Position numbers and translations under genes: made by a program. Positions 1 through 10,657 of a stretch of DNA of 64,000 nt are shown here, one piece after another. The DNA comes from Neisseria arctica. Its GTDB lineage: Bacteria > Pseudomonadota > Gammaproteobacteria > Burkholderiales > Neisseriaceae. The first letter of the stretch is position 1, and each line of letters opens with the position of its first letter. The DNA is taken from contig NZ_CP091510.1 of NCBI RefSeq assembly GCF_022870905.1, positions 1,674,001-1,738,000 on the forward strand. The letters run 5' to 3'. Under the pieces are notes generated by a model, which was given only the letters and a program-made list of their open reading frames with translations, ran no database searches and was not told where the DNA came from.

Positions 1-1
1 C

Positions 2-484
2 TCCGCCGCTTTACTGGCCTACCCCGAAGCGTGCCGTGATTGGGGGCGGGCCGGTATCGCACTATACGGTGCCAGTCCGTTCGGCGGCACCGACGAACGA
101 CTGAAGTCTGTTATGCGGCTGGTTACCGAGGTGTTCGGCGAACGTGTGCTGCAACCGCATTCGCCCGTCGGCTACGGCGCGTCGTTCTATACCAAAAAAT
201 CCACTCGTGTCGGCCTGATTGCCTGCGGCTACGCTGACGGCTACCCCCGTGCTGCAAGCACCGACACACCCGTTGCCATTGGCAACCACCGAAGCCGTAT
301 TATCGGCCGCGTCTCCATGGATATGATTACCGTCGAACTCGATCCTTCCAACGAAGGATTAGGTGATGAAGTAGAGCTGTGGGGCGATGTTGTACACATT
401 AACGAAGTAGCGGCCGCGGCAGGCACTATCGCCTACGAAGTACTGTGCAACGTCAAACGGGCGAAATTTACTTATTTCGAATGA
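2..484 (+). CDS. alr: alanine racemase, C-terminal part (5' end outside window)
   Basis: PLP-dependent enzyme that interconverts L- and D-alanine for peptidoglycan. The open frame runs in from the window edge; about 160 residues remain. They include the C-terminal beta-domain, with the stretch RVGLIACGYADGYPR followed by GRVSMDMITVEL, which carries the conserved substrate-binding Met-Asp region of alanine racemases. The N-terminal barrel with the PLP lysine is not in view. A DUS-pair hairpin follows 44 bases after the stop, so transcription probably ends before dapE. Family assignment is firm; the full length is unknown. Confidence 0.93.
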   Translation, partial: SAALLAYPEACRDWGRAGIALYGASPFGGTDERLKSVMRLVTEVFGERVLQPHSPVGYGASFYTKKSTRVGLIACGYADGYPRAASTDTPVAIGNHRSRIIGRVSMDMITVELDPSNEGLGDEVELWGDVVHINEVAAAAGTIAYEVLCNVKRAKFTYFE

Positions 485-527
485 AAAGCTTGGCAAAACA
501 GGCGATAAAGGCTATAAATAAGCTTTC

Positions 528-558
528 AGGCCGTCTGAAAAATTTCAGACGGCCTTTC
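528..558 (+). terminator. DUS-pair hairpin terminator after alr
   Basis: AGGCCGTCTGAAA at 528-540 and its reverse complement at 543-555 are separated by two bases and followed by T residues. Inverted DUS pairs commonly serve as terminators in Neisseria. Confidence 0.8.
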
Positions 559-594
559 GCATCAGCAACCCTATTTATATTTTTATAATCCTAA

Positions 595-1728
<1,134 letters not shown>

Positions 1729-1773
1729 TTCTCGTGAACAATATAACAACATAAACCCCAGAGGCAGAAAACC

Positions 1774-2769
1774 ATGAATCTGAAAAACCGCCATTTCCTC
1801 AAGCTTCTTGATTTCACGGCAGATGAGATCCAATACCTGCTTGATTTGTCGACCGAACTCAAAGCCGCCAAAAAAGCCGGCCGGGAAGAACAAAAGCTGC
1901 GCGGCAAAAACATTGCTCTGATTTTTGAAAAAACCTCTACCCGCACCCGCTGCGCATTTGAAGTTGCTGCTATGGATCAGGGTGCGGGCGTTACCTATCT
2001 CGAGCCGGGCGGCAGCCAAATCGGCCACAAAGAAAGCATTAAAGATACCGCCCGCGTATTGGGACGGATGTACGACGGTATCGAATACCGCGGCTACGGA
2101 CAAAGTATCGTAGAAGACTTAGCACGTTATGCCGGCGTCCCCGTATTCAACGGCCTTACCGATGAATTCCACCCTACCCAAATGTTGGCCGACGTACTGA
2201 CCATGTGCGAACACTGCGCCAAGCCGCTCACACAAATTTCCTATGCTTATGTGGGTGACGCCCGTTCGAACATGGGCAACTCGCTGCTGCTGATCGGTGC
2301 GCTATTGGGTATGGATGTACGCATCGGCGCACCCAAAAACTTATGGCCGTCTGAAGAGCTGATCAAACACGCTCACGAATTGGCCGCATCCAGCGGCGCA
2401 CGCGTTTTGCTCACGGAAAACCCGCAAGAAGCCGTGAACGGTGTTGATTTTATCCATACCGACGTTTGGGTCAGCATGGGCGAACCCGAGGCCGCATGGC
2501 AAGAACGCATCAAACTGCTTTCGCCCTTCCGCGTTACCCCCGAGCTAATGGCGGCCTCCGGCAACCCAAACGTTAAATTCATGCACTGTCTGCCCGCCTT
2601 CCATAACCGGGAAACCAAAGTAGGCGAATGGATTTACCAAACCTTCGGCTTGGATGGCGTAGAAGTAACCGAAGACGTATTCGAAAGCCCAGCCTCTATC
2701 GTTTTCGATCAGGCGGAAAACCGTATGCACACCATCAAAGCCGTATTGGTAGCCTTATTGGCCGACTAA
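1774..2769 (+). CDS. argF: ornithine carbamoyltransferase
   Basis: Makes citrulline from ornithine and carbamoyl phosphate in arginine biosynthesis. The carbamoyl-phosphate loop STRTR lies at residues 55-59 ([13 protein letters not shown]). Further on are the DEFHPTQ motif and the ornithine-binding HCLPAFH motif near the C-terminus. Length (331) is typical. An AGAGG ribosome-binding site precedes the ATG. The gene is followed by a DUS-pair hairpin, which marks the end of the dapE-argF unit. Confidence 0.97.
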   Translation: MNLKNRHFLKLLDFTADEIQYLLDLSTELKAAKKAGREEQKLRGKNIALIFEKTSTRTRCAFEVAAMDQGAGVTYLEPGGSQIGHKESIKDTARVLGRMYDGIEYRGYGQSIVEDLARYAGVPVFNGLTDEFHPTQMLADVLTMCEHCAKPLTQISYAYVGDARSNMGNSLLLIGALLGMDVRIGAPKNLWPSEELIKHAHELAASSGARVLLTENPQEAVNGVDFIHTDVWVSMGEPEAAWQERIKLLSPFRVTPELMAASGNPNVKFMHCLPAFHNRETKVGEWIYQTFGLDGVEVTEDVFESPASIVFDQAENRMHTIKAVLVALLAD

Positions 2770-2784
2770 AACCGCTAACGAAAC

Positions 2785-2814
2785 AGGCCGTCTGAACACA
2801 TTTTCAGACGGCCT
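2785..2814 (+). terminator. DUS-pair hairpin terminator after argF
   Basis: AGGCCGTCTGAA at 2785-2796 pairs with TTCAGACGGCCT at 2803-2814 across a six-base loop. Confidence 0.72.
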
Positions 2815-2853
2815 CTCTGATTCCAGATTTTTTCCTGCAATTACCTCCATATC

Positions 2854-3729
2854 ATGATTTTCCTGATTATCAGTATTTTATGCAGCGTATCCGTTTCAGT
2901 GCTTCTGAAAGTGGCACGCAGTAAGAAAATCGACATCGAACAAGCCGTAGCCGTCAACTATCTGGCCGCCATTGCCTTGTGCATGTGGCTGCTCCAACCC
3001 GATCTATCACAATGGCGTGCTTATCTGCCCACATGGTGGCTGTTTGCCGCATTGGGCGTGCTCTTACCCGCCGTATTTATCATCATGGGGCGTGCCGTAC
3101 AACAGGTAGGCATTGTCAAATCAGATGCGGCACAGCGGCTGTCTCTGTTTCTGCCGATTACCGCCTCATTTTTGATTTTCGGCGAAGAATTGTCGCCAAG
3201 CCGCCTTATTGGTATCTCACTGGCTTTTGTCGCCCTATTTTGCCTACTATGGAAAAACGAAGGCGGCAAAAAATTGGGCAACTTCACCACGCAGGTGATG
3301 CTTTTACTGGGCGTATGGGCAGGCTATGGTTTGATAGACATATTATTCAAACAAGTCGCCAAAAGCGGTACGGCCTTTTCCGGCAACTTACTGGTCGCAT
3401 TCTGCCTTGCCGCGGCTTTAATGTTCGGCTATCTGTTTTACAAAGGCAGCAAGTGGACAATAGCAGGCATTACCGGTGGCCTACTTTTAGGCTGCCTGAA
3501 TTTTGCCAATATCTGGTCGTATGTACGTGCCCACCAAGCCATGAGCGACAATCCGGCTTTGGTATTTGCAGGAATGAATATCGGCGTGATTGTTTTGGGT
3601 ACATTAGTCGGAGCAGTGGCTTTTAAAGAAAATCTGAGCCGCATCAATGCAGCCGGAATCGCCGTAGCCGTATGCGCTATCGGCTGCCTGTTTTATTGGC
3701 CCCAATTGGCAAAACTAATGGGTATTTGA
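2854..3729 (+). CDS. EamA/DMT-superfamily inner-membrane permease
   Basis: A 291-residue, highly hydrophobic protein with about ten predicted membrane segments arranged as two similar halves, the layout of drug/metabolite transporter (DMT, EamA) proteins. The first helix starts right at the N-terminus and a charged loop (LLWKNEGGKKLG, about residues 129-140) divides the halves. Members export amino acids, nucleotide-related compounds or drugs; the substrate cannot be read from the sequence. It stands alone, bounded by DUS-pair hairpins on both sides. Confidence 0.8.
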   Translation: MIFLIISILCSVSVSVLLKVARSKKIDIEQAVAVNYLAAIALCMWLLQPDLSQWRAYLPTWWLFAALGVLLPAVFIIMGRAVQQVGIVKSDAAQRLSLFLPITASFLIFGEELSPSRLIGISLAFVALFCLLWKNEGGKKLGNFTTQVMLLLGVWAGYGLIDILFKQVAKSGTAFSGNLLVAFCLAAALMFGYLFYKGSKWTIAGITGGLLLGCLNFANIWSYVRAHQAMSDNPALVFAGMNIGVIVLGTLVGAVAFKENLSRINAAGIAVAVCAIGCLFYWPQLAKLMGI

Positions 3730-3756
3730 ATTAAGTACTTACTATCCAAACAATTA

Positions 3757-3784
3757 ATGCCGTCTGAAAAATTTCAGACGGCAT
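3757..3784. terminator. AT-DUS pair hairpin after the permease
   Basis: ATGCCGTCTGAA at 3757-3768 pairs with TTCAGACGGCAT at 3773-3784. It uses the AT dialect, while most neighbours use AG. Confidence 0.7.
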
Positions 3785-3814
3785 TTGAATATCCGGCATA
3801 TAACACCCCAAAAT

Positions 3815-3852
3815 AAAAAAGCCCGCATGGCTAATCCTTGCAGGCTTTTTTA
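3815..3852. terminator. bidirectional terminator between the permease and panC
   Basis: A stem with AAAAAAGCC on the left and GGCTTTTTT on the right gives a T-tract on both strands, so it can end both the permease transcript and the convergent panC transcript. Confidence 0.75.
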
Positions 3853-3872
3853 TTTTGATCGTATTGGCTCGC

Positions 3873-4709
3873 TTACTCTAGCGATACTTCAATATTATCA
3901 ATCAAGCGGGTGCTGCCTAGGCGGGCGGCAGCCAATACGACTAAATGCTTATCTCCTGCATGGGCCACTTCGAGGCTTTCGGCATGGCGTACTTCGATAT
4001 AATCCACCACCCAGCCCGCAGCCGCCAAATTATCGGTAGCCCAGCGTTCCAAATCGGCATAGGCAAGATTTCCTTGCGCTATCGCTTCTGCTACGGCTTG
4101 CAGTTCCCGATAAAGATGCGGTGCTTCGGCACGTTCGGTTTCGCTCAGATATTGATTGCGGCTGGATAGGGCCAAGCCGTCGGCTGCACGGCCTGTATCA
4201 ACGGGCACGATTTCGATATTGAAATTCAAATCTTCTACCATGCCTTTGATTACAGCCAGCTGTTGGTAATCTTTTTTGCCGAAACAGGCCACGTCGGGGG
4301 TAACGATATTGAACAATTTGCTCACTACCGTTGCCACGCCTCTGAAATGGCCGGGGCGGAACTTGCCGCACAATTCGTTTTGCAGATGCGGTGGTTCGAC
4401 ATTATAACGTTGTGCAACACGGGGATAGAGTTCGCGCTCATCGGGAGCGAATACGACTGCTACGCCTGCATCTTTGAGTTTATCGGCATCTTGCTGCAAG
4501 GTACGCGGATAACGGCCGAAGTCTTCGCCTTGCCCAAACTGTAAACGGTTGACAAAAATGCTGACGACAACATTATCTGCACGCTTTTGTGCTTCATGCA
4601 CCAAGGCCAGATGGCCTTCGTGGAGATTGCCCATTGTCGGCACAAAAGCCACCCGCCCGGCAGTTTTGCGCCATGCGCGTAATTCTTGAATGGTATGGAT
4701 AATTTGCAT
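3873..4709 (-). CDS. panC: pantothenate synthetase
   Basis: Joins pantoate and beta-alanine with ATP to form pantothenate. The nucleotide-binding HIGH-type motif appears as [12 protein letters not shown] near residues 26-37, followed by [15 protein letters not shown]. In many bacteria that segment reads FVNPTQFG; the NRLQFG form is what I expect for Neisseria. The KMSKS-like region is SSRNQYLS. Length (278) is normal. It lies downstream of panB on the same strand, but a DUS hairpin lies between them, so co-transcription is uncertain. Confidence 0.96.
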   Translation of the reverse strand: MQIIHTIQELRAWRKTAGRVAFVPTMGNLHEGHLALVHEAQKRADNVVVSIFVNRLQFGQGEDFGRYPRTLQQDADKLKDAGVAVVFAPDERELYPRVAQRYNVEPPHLQNELCGKFRPGHFRGVATVVSKLFNIVTPDVACFGKKDYQQLAVIKGMVEDLNFNIEIVPVDTGRAADGLALSSRNQYLSETERAEAPHLYRELQAVAEAIAQGNLAYADLERWATDNLAAAGWVVDYIEVRHAESLEVAHAGDKHLVVLAAARLGSTRLIDNIEVSLE

Positions 4710-4853
4710 AGTTTTGTTTTAAAACGGCTTGAAAGAAACGGCCATAATAGTGGCGCAACTATGCCGCCAATGCAAGGCTGCAATACTTAACAGCTGTCCC
4801 ATATATGTTTTCTATTTCTACTCGGATACGCTATTGGCTTGTTTCCAATCGTA

Positions 4854-4890
4854 TTTCAGACGGCCTGAGTATTTTCGGGGCCGTCTGAAA
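4854..4890 (-). terminator. DUS-pair hairpin between panB and panC
   Basis: TTCAGACGGCCT at 4855-4866 and a GGCCGTCTGAA copy near 4879-4889 can pair on the minus-strand transcript after panB. The loop is 12-13 bases. Confidence 0.55.
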
Positions 4891-4933
4891 AATTAGGGGT
4901 AAAAATCATACACTGTTTGCAACGGAGAAAACA

Positions 4934-5725
4934 TTATGAGCCAAATGTATGCTCGGGGGCGGGGAATGTTTTGTTTTTAACCGCATCCACATAGGCTTTT
5001 ACCGCTGCTTGAACACTGGTTTGCCCTTCCATAAAGTTACGCACGAATTTGGCGGTTTTGCCCGGGAAAATACCCAGCATATCGTGCATCACCAATACCT
5101 GTCCGTCGCAATCCACACCGGCACCGATGCCGATGGTCGGACAGCGCAGTCGTTCGGTCACTTGTTTGCCCAAATCGGCAGGAACGCACTCCATCAGTAC
5201 CACAGCGGCTCCCGCCTGCTCGTGTGCGACGGCATCATTTAGCAAAGCCTGTGCTTTATCGCCCTTACCCTGCACTTTATAACCGCCGAAAGCATGTACC
5301 GACTGCGGCGTAAGCCCGATATGGGCGCATACGGGAATACCGCGCAACTGTAAAAACTCGGTGGTTTCCGCCATCCAAACACCACCTTCGAGTTTGACCA
5401 TATGCGCACCCGCGGCCATCAATTCGGCGGCGGCGGCAAAAGCCTGTTCTTTGCTTTGCTGGTATGCGCCGAAAGGCAAGTCGCTCACAATCATGGCATT
5501 TTTCGTACCACGCGCCACAGCGGCGGTGTGGTAGCACATATCGCGCAGGCTAACCGGCAAGGTAGATTGTTGTCCTTGAACCACCATGCCCAAAGAATCG
5601 CCGACCAAAAGCACATCTACGCCAGCTTCGTCCATCAAAGCGGCAAAACTGGCCTCATACGCCGTCAGCATGGCGATTTTTTCACCCTCTGCTTTCATTT
5701 TCTGCAGGGTATTAACTGTAATCAT
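4934..5725 (-). CDS. panB: 3-methyl-2-oxobutanoate hydroxymethyltransferase
   Basis: First step of pantothenate synthesis: transfers a hydroxymethyl group from methylene-tetrahydrofolate to ketoisovalerate. Family motifs include [33 protein letters not shown], where the Asp residues bind Mg2+, and [19 protein letters not shown]. Further on, [21 protein letters not shown] marks the distal active-site region. Length (263) is typical. The dependence on folate cofactor fits a neighbourhood that also carries folK. Confidence 0.96.
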   Translation of the reverse strand: MITVNTLQKMKAEGEKIAMLTAYEASFAALMDEAGVDVLLVGDSLGMVVQGQQSTLPVSLRDMCYHTAAVARGTKNAMIVSDLPFGAYQQSKEQAFAAAAELMAAGAHMVKLEGGVWMAETTEFLQLRGIPVCAHIGLTPQSVHAFGGYKVQGKGDKAQALLNDAVAHEQAGAAVVLMECVPADLGKQVTERLRCPTIGIGAGVDCDGQVLVMHDMLGIFPGKTAKFVRNFMEGQTSVQAAVKAYVDAVKNKTFPAPEHTFGS

Positions 5726-5830
5726 CTTAGTCTCTTTACAGATAAAATTTCGTTTCCGCTATATGGTTACAACGGCCTTTGTTTTCAAGCGGCGACAAAC
5801 TGATAAACCCATATACCCCGCTGAAAATAT

Positions 5831-5866
5831 TTCAGACGGCCTGAGCCGCACCCACGCCGTCTGAAA
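5831..5866. terminator. DUS-pair hairpin between the nucleoside kinase and panB
   Basis: TTCAGACGGC at 5831-5840 pairs with GCCGTCTGAA at 5856-5865. On the plus strand it is followed by a TTTTTT tract; on the minus strand it lies just after the kinase stop codon. Confidence 0.5.
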
Positions 5867-5883
5867 AATCTTTTTTATTCCGA

Positions 5884-6528
5884 TCAATCTACTAGATTCA
5901 AATAATGACGGCTACCCTGCATATTGCTCATGGCACGCAACAGCATTTCAAAATGGTCGTCATTATCCGCAAAGTCCATTTCGTCTGCATTGGCAATCAG
6001 CAGCGGGGCATTTTGGTAGAGATGGAAAAAACGCCGGTATTCATCGTGAATCTGCTGCAAGTAACCGCTGGGAAAGAGATTCAATGTACCGTCGTTACGC
6101 TTTTGCAAGCGTTTATGTGCCAATTCGTCTGAAGTTTGCAGATAGACCACCAAATCGGGAACGGGAATTTCCGGCATCACTTTGTGTTTTACTTCCCAAA
6201 ACAAAGTTTGCTCGTTACCCGGATCACTACCTTTGAGTACCGTCGGTACAAAAATCTGGTCTTTTTCCAACAAAAAATCAGCCACGATACGGCCGTTACG
6301 CTCTTCTTCGGTATTGATGATTTCAACCGCTTCGGCTCGGCGCATGAGAAAGTACAGTTCGGTAGCCAGCCCGTGATTGGCCGCATTGAGATAAAACTGC
6401 TCGAGAAACGGGTTACGCTCCGGACTTTCGGTAAGATACAGCGCATCAAAATAAGCGGCCAAACGCTGGCTGAGCTCTGATTTGCCGCTGCCTATCGATC
6501 CTTCTACAACAATATAACGGTAATCCAT
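5884..6528 (-). CDS. deoxynucleoside kinase family protein
   Basis: A 214-residue P-loop kinase of the deoxynucleoside kinase type (dNK/dGK/dCK family), which phosphorylates deoxynucleosides in salvage. The Walker A motif GSIGSGKS is at residues 10-17. A DLVVYLQTS strand precedes the lid region HKRLQKRNDG, whose Arg residues contact phosphate. The substrate is not determined by sequence. folK lies upstream on the same strand 69 bases away, an arrangement I expect in Neisseriaceae, and panB follows, so a small cofactor/salvage cluster is plausible. Confidence 0.85.
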   Translation of the reverse strand: MDYRYIVVEGSIGSGKSELSQRLAAYFDALYLTESPERNPFLEQFYLNAANHGLATELYFLMRRAEAVEIINTEEERNGRIVADFLLEKDQIFVPTVLKGSDPGNEQTLFWEVKHKVMPEIPVPDLVVYLQTSDELAHKRLQKRNDGTLNLFPSGYLQQIHDEYRRFFHLYQNAPLLIANADEMDFADNDDHFEMLLRAMSNMQGSRHYLNLVD

Positions 6529-6597
6529 ACTGCCTTCCCTAAATAAAACCGCACGCTTCGACCTGTATTTCAGCTCCTGGATGTGGCGGATTTTTTG

Positions 6598-7086
6598 TTA
6601 TGCCAACAATCTTATACCGCCGTTGCCTAATTTCTCTGCCAACTCTGTCGCCGTACCGTGCATGCCCAAGGAATAATCTGGCGCAATTTCCGCCAAAGGC
6701 CGCATTACAAAACTACGCTCGTGTGCACGGGGATGAGGCAAAATCAAACGCGGATGCTCACTTATTTCGCCCGCATAGTCGATAATATCCAAATCTAATG
6801 TCCGCGGGGCATTACGGAAAGTACGCTCTCTGCCGAAATCGGCCTCTATACCGTTCAAAGTATCCAACAATTCCATACCGCTTAAAGTGGTGGAAACCAC
6901 GCAAACGGCATTCACAAAATCGGGTTGGTCGGTATAGCCTACCGGCTCGGTGACATAAAAAGAAGAAACCTTTTCCACTCGGATTTGCGGATGTGCAGTA
7001 AGGGCATCCAATGCACCGCGTAATTGTTCAGCGGGATTTTGCAGGTTACTGCCCAAAGCAATAACGGCTGTTTTTGACTCTTGCAT
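6598..7086 (-). CDS. folK: 2-amino-4-hydroxy-6-hydroxymethyldihydropteridine pyrophosphokinase
   Basis: Transfers pyrophosphate from ATP to hydroxymethyl-dihydropterin in folate biosynthesis. The N-terminal IALGSNLQNPAEQL segment and the HPPK signature RTLDLDIIDYAG, whose Asp residues bind two Mg2+, are both present, followed by LPHPRAHERSFVMRPLAEI. Length (162) is normal. A single DUS sits directly upstream in the short gap to the SirB2-like gene. Confidence 0.95.
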   Translation of the reverse strand: MQESKTAVIALGSNLQNPAEQLRGALDALTAHPQIRVEKVSSFYVTEPVGYTDQPDFVNAVCVVSTTLSGMELLDTLNGIEADFGRERTFRNAPRTLDLDIIDYAGEISEHPRLILPHPRAHERSFVMRPLAEIAPDYSLGMHGTATELAEKLGNGGIRLLA

Positions 7087-7105
7087 AATTCAGACGGCCT
7101 CTTGT

Positions 7106-7477
7106 TTAGAATGGTCTGAACCACACCAAATACAGAATACCGGCCAAACACAACATGCTGAGCGAATAGCCCGTATTGGCTTTGTTGCTGCGAGGAGGAG
7201 CTTTGAGAGTAACGATACCGATAGCGATATAGGCCAATAGCAACAGGATTTTTACACCCAACCAGTTTGCATTGCCGAACGGCGTCAAATGGGTGATTTT
7301 CATCAACCAAAGGCCGGTAAACAATAACAAAGTATCGTTAAAATGCGGCAATACTTTCAATATGCCCGCCAGTGGTTTTTCAGGGCGTGCGAAACGCAGC
7401 CAAAAACGCAAGTTAAACAGTAAAATCGTGATTGCCACAAACAACATGTGACTGTGTTTTACGGCCAAATAAGACAT
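7106..7477 (-). CDS. SirB2-family membrane protein
   Basis: A 123-residue protein with about four membrane segments and few charged residues between them. Features such as the HMLFVAITILLFNLRFWLR opening, the PHFNDTLLLFTGLWLM segment and the C-terminal WLGVKILLLLAYIAIGI helix match the SirB2 family. The family name comes from an effect on invasion-gene expression in Salmonella; its molecular role is unknown. The gene is 19 bases upstream of folK and probably in the same transcript. Confidence 0.75.
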   Translation of the reverse strand: MSYLAVKHSHMLFVAITILLFNLRFWLRFARPEKPLAGILKVLPHFNDTLLLFTGLWLMKITHLTPFGNANWLGVKILLLLAYIAIGIVTLKAPPRSNKANTGYSLSMLCLAGILYLVWFRPF

Positions 7478-7616
7478 TACGCCAAACTCCCAGTGTTTTT
7501 TCAGACGGCCTGAAGTTGAGACACACTAACAACAATTTATGCCGAAGCGGTTTTGATTAGCAGAAACTGCCAAATCAATCCCTAGCTTCAACGTTGTATT
7601 TTAAACGAAATAATTA

Positions 7617-8186
7617 TTAATTTGTGAATTTTTCCACTGCCAACAAATAAGGCGGACGGTTTTGCCGATTGGTAAAACCGTAACGTAAAACCGCATATTG
7701 CCGTTGCGGCAGTTGTGCCGCCCATACTTCAACGGCTTCTGCTTCATACTGTCCGGCTTCATGACCCGGGTACAATGCCGCAACCAAGAGCCCGCCCTCT
7801 TTCAGCAAACCAAGTGTGGCAGACAGTGCGCTGATACTGGTTTGTGATTCTGTGGTCAGGCTTTTGTCGCCGCCCGGCAGCCATCCGAAATTGAATACCG
7901 CAGCATCCAGCGGTTCATGGATATGTCGTGCAACATGTTCGTGGCTGTCTAAAACCAAAACCACACGCGCCGACACCCCTGCCGCCGATAAGCGGTTGCG
8001 GGTATTTTCCAAAGCCTGAGCCTGTACATCAAACGCCCATACGCGCCCTGTCTCTCCCACAGCCTCGGCCAACACCAGCGTATCATGGCCGTTGCCCGCC
8101 GTACCGTCTAAGGCACGTCCGCCCTCACCAATGGCGGCACGTAACAGCTTGTGTGCAAACGGCAGGATATTGTCGAGATGCTTCAT
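7617..8186 (-). CDS. class I SAM-dependent methyltransferase, YtqB/MnmM-like
   Basis: A 189-residue Rossmann methyltransferase. The SAM loop is LDGTAGNGHDTLVLAEAVG, followed by an acidic AFDVQ strand end. The family-defining motif FNFGWLPGGDKSLTT and a later YPGHEAGQYE stretch match the YtqB family (Pfam 'rRNA methylase'). B. subtilis YtqB was shown to be MnmM, which methylates nm5s2U34 in tRNA, so a wobble-uridine tRNA role is an inference here. It lies 10 bases downstream of era on the same strand. Confidence 0.8.
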   Translation of the reverse strand: MKHLDNILPFAHKLLRAAIGEGGRALDGTAGNGHDTLVLAEAVGETGRVWAFDVQAQALENTRNRLSAAGVSARVVLVLDSHEHVARHIHEPLDAAVFNFGWLPGGDKSLTTESQTSISALSATLGLLKEGGLLVAALYPGHEAGQYEAEAVEVWAAQLPQRQYAVLRYGFTNRQNRPPYLLAVEKFTN

Positions 8187-8196
8187 CGGCTTTGTC

Positions 8197-9123
8197 TTAT
8201 AAACCCAACTCGCGCAGGAAACGCACGTCGTCGGCCCAACCGGATTTCACTTTCACCCATACTTTTAAGAAAACTTTGGTGTCGAACAGTTTTTCCATAT
8301 CCAACCGCGCTTCGGTCGAAATTTTCTTCAGCCGCTCGCCGCCTTTGCCGATTAAAATCGCCTTCTGGCTGTCTTTATCCACCAAAACGGCGATATAAAT
8401 CCGATACATGCCGCTTTCTTCTTCCTCAAACTGCTCTACCTCCACGTTCATGGCATAAGGCAGTTCCTCACCCAAATAGCGGAACAGTTTTTCACGAACA
8501 ATCTCCATCGCCAAAAAGCGGCTGGATTTGTCGGTAACCATATCCTCGGGATACATCGGAATACTTTCGGGCAGAAACGGCTTGAGGGTTTCGAGCAGGT
8601 TTGCAATGCGCAGACCGTGTTTGGCACTCACCACCTCCACGCCTGCAAAATCAAACTCAGTACACACCTCGGCAATAAACGCATCCAATGCCAATTTGTC
8701 CTTGGCTTTGTCTTTATCTATCTTATTCACCACCAGCAAAACCGGTGTGCGCTTGGGCAATTGCTGCAATACGATGCGGTCGGCATCGCTAAAACGCATC
8801 GCCTCCACCACGAAAACGATTACGTCTACGCCGCTGACGGCTTCGGTAACATTCAGATTCAGCCGGTCGTTGAGCGCGTTACGGTGATGGGTTTGAAAAC
8901 CCGGGGTATCAACAAACACAAATTGCGCCGTATCATCGGTATAGATACCGGTTACCTTATGGCGCGTGGTTTGTGCTTTTTTACTGGTAATGCTGATTTT
9001 TTGACCGATAAGGTGGTTCATTAATGTTGACTTACCGACATTCGGCCTGCCTACTATCGCCACGAAGCCACAGCGATAACCGTTGGCATCCGGAATTTGA
9101 AATTGGGTATCGTCCATATTCAT
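8197..9123 (-). CDS. era: GTPase Era
   Basis: Essential GTPase that binds the 3' end of 16S rRNA and acts in 30S subunit maturation. The G domain shows GRPNVGKSTLMN (G1), DTPGFQTHHRNAL (G3) and VNKIDKDK (G4). The C-terminal KH domain includes AILIGKGGERLKKISTEAR. Length (308) is normal. It follows rnc on the same strand with a 53-base gap, the common rnc-era pairing in Proteobacteria. Confidence 0.97.
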   Translation of the reverse strand: MNMDDTQFQIPDANGYRCGFVAIVGRPNVGKSTLMNHLIGQKISITSKKAQTTRHKVTGIYTDDTAQFVFVDTPGFQTHHRNALNDRLNLNVTEAVSGVDVIVFVVEAMRFSDADRIVLQQLPKRTPVLLVVNKIDKDKAKDKLALDAFIAEVCTEFDFAGVEVVSAKHGLRIANLLETLKPFLPESIPMYPEDMVTDKSSRFLAMEIVREKLFRYLGEELPYAMNVEVEQFEEEESGMYRIYIAVLVDKDSQKAILIGKGGERLKKISTEARLDMEKLFDTKVFLKVWVKVKSGWADDVRFLRELGL

Positions 9124-9176
9124 AAAATGATTTTCCTGTTTCCAGACGGCATGCTCTCAAATCAAAGCTGTCTGAA

Positions 9177-9899
9177 TCATGATTTTTTACTTTTCTTTGG
9201 TGAACGGTGCTGCTCAAGCCAAGCCAATGCTTCTTTTGCCGTACTTTGCTCTGCCGCCTTACGGCTGCCTGCCTCGGCGTAACAGATAAAACCAAGCTCG
9301 CCCAAATCGCAAGATACTCTGAAAATACTGTCGGCGCCTTCACCGGTTTGCTTTTCAATACGGTATTTTGGCAAAGCTAGGCGTTGCGCCTGCAAAAACT
9401 CCTGCAACAGGGTCTTGGCATCTTTACCTTGGTTTTTAAAATCTACCGTTTTCACCCGCTCGGCAAACAAACGGCGCACCACTTTCTCTGCCGCGGCAAA
9501 ATCCGCATCAAAGCTGACGGCGGCAAACAAAGCCTCCAACGCATCGGCCAATATGGAGGGACGGTTGAAGCCGCCGCTTTTCAATTCGCCCACACCGAGA
9601 AACAAGGCATCTCCCAGTTTCATTTCTACGGCGATTTCCGCCAATACCGCTTCGTTCACCAAATTCGCTCTCAAGCGCGACAACTCACCCTCGCTTAATT
9701 TGGGAAAAGCATCAAATAGCATTTTGGCAACGGTATAATTCAAAATCGCATCGCCGATAAATTCGAAGCGTTCGTTATTGTTGGCTGAGAAGCTGCGGTG
9801 GGTCAACGCCCGTTCAAGCAAGGAGCGGTCGGAAAAACTATAACCCGCCTGCTTTTCAATACGGGCAAAATGGTTTTGCTGCAAAGTTCTGCGGTTCAT
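9177..9899 (-). CDS. rnc: ribonuclease III
   Basis: Double-strand-specific endoribonuclease for rRNA and mRNA processing. The catalytic signature NNERFEFIGDAILN lies near residues 40-53, and a downstream SILADALEALFAAV segment supplies the second acidic set. The C-terminal double-stranded RNA-binding domain starts at KTLLQEFLQAQRLALPKY and continues to SRKAAEQSTAKEALAWLEQ. Length (240) is typical. The last residues are lysine-rich. It is the promoter-proximal gene of an rnc-era-methyltransferase run. Confidence 0.96.
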   Translation of the reverse strand: MNRRTLQQNHFARIEKQAGYSFSDRSLLERALTHRSFSANNNERFEFIGDAILNYTVAKMLFDAFPKLSEGELSRLRANLVNEAVLAEIAVEMKLGDALFLGVGELKSGGFNRPSILADALEALFAAVSFDADFAAAEKVVRRLFAERVKTVDFKNQGKDAKTLLQEFLQAQRLALPKYRIEKQTGEGADSIFRVSCDLGELGFICYAEAGSRKAAEQSTAKEALAWLEQHRSPKKSKKS

Positions 9900-10090
9900 A
9901 ATGGCTGTAAAAATAAAAACATTAACCGGAACTGCTCTACAGCTCCGGTATAGATAGGCTGCTATTGTACCGCATTCACACCATACATAGCTGAGAAAAT
10001 CACTTCGGCACGTTCTCCCATCCTATATTATATAAACACACAAAACCAAAATTTATTCCAATCTCCTCTTCGCCCCCGTTTGCAAACAAA

Positions 10091-10117
10091 AGGCCGCCTG
10101 AAAATTTCAGACGGCCT
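10091..10117 (-). terminator. DUS-pair hairpin after tpx
   Basis: AGGCCGCCTGAAA (one base off the DUS) at 10091-10103 pairs with TTTCAGACGGCCT at 10105-10117. It lies 23 bases beyond the tpx stop on the minus strand. Confidence 0.65.
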
Positions 10118-10139
10118 TGATAACAAATAACACTCTACA

Positions 10140-10634
10140 TCACAAAACCGCTAAAGCAGCCGTATAGTCCGGTTCATGGGCGATTTCGGCAACTAGCTCG
10201 CTATGCAATACCCGATTGTTTTCATCCAGTACAACCACTGCACGGGCAGTCAAGCCTTGCAACGCACCGGAGACCAAAGCCACACCGTAATTTTCAGGAA
10301 AATCACTGCGGAATGTAGAGAGCATGGATACGTTTTCAATGCCTTCGGCACCGCAAAAACGTGCTTGGGCAAACGGTAGGTCGGCAGAGATACATAATAC
10401 GGCCGTATTGGCCACAGCGGCTGCTTGTTCATTAAATGTCCGCACAGATTTGGCGCATACGCCGGTATCCACGCTCGGAAAAATATTCAGAATTTTGCGC
10501 TTACCGGAAAAATCAGCCAGGCTTTTTTGCGACAAATCCCCGGCAGTCAAACTGAAATCCGGCGCGGTTTGGCCTGCTTGTAAAAAGTTACCGGCCACTT
10601 CTACCGGTTTGCCCTGCAAAGTTACTTGAGACAT
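10140..10634 (-). CDS. tpx: thiol peroxidase (Tpx, atypical 2-Cys peroxiredoxin)
   Basis: Reduces lipid hydroperoxides and H2O2 using thioredoxin. The peroxidatic Cys60 lies in [18 protein letters not shown] and the resolving Cys94 in [15 protein letters not shown]; the spacing matches E. coli Tpx, one residue shifted. Length (164) is normal. The upstream DUF4230-like gene ends 23 bases before the tpx start, so the two are likely co-transcribed. Confidence 0.96.
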   Translation of the reverse strand: MSQVTLQGKPVEVAGNFLQAGQTAPDFSLTAGDLSQKSLADFSGKRKILNIFPSVDTGVCAKSVRTFNEQAAAVANTAVLCISADLPFAQARFCGAEGIENVSMLSTFRSDFPENYGVALVSGALQGLTARAVVVLDENNRVLHSELVAEIAHEPDYTAALAVL

Positions 10635-10657
10635 GCTGCGATCCTTTCATCACGATA

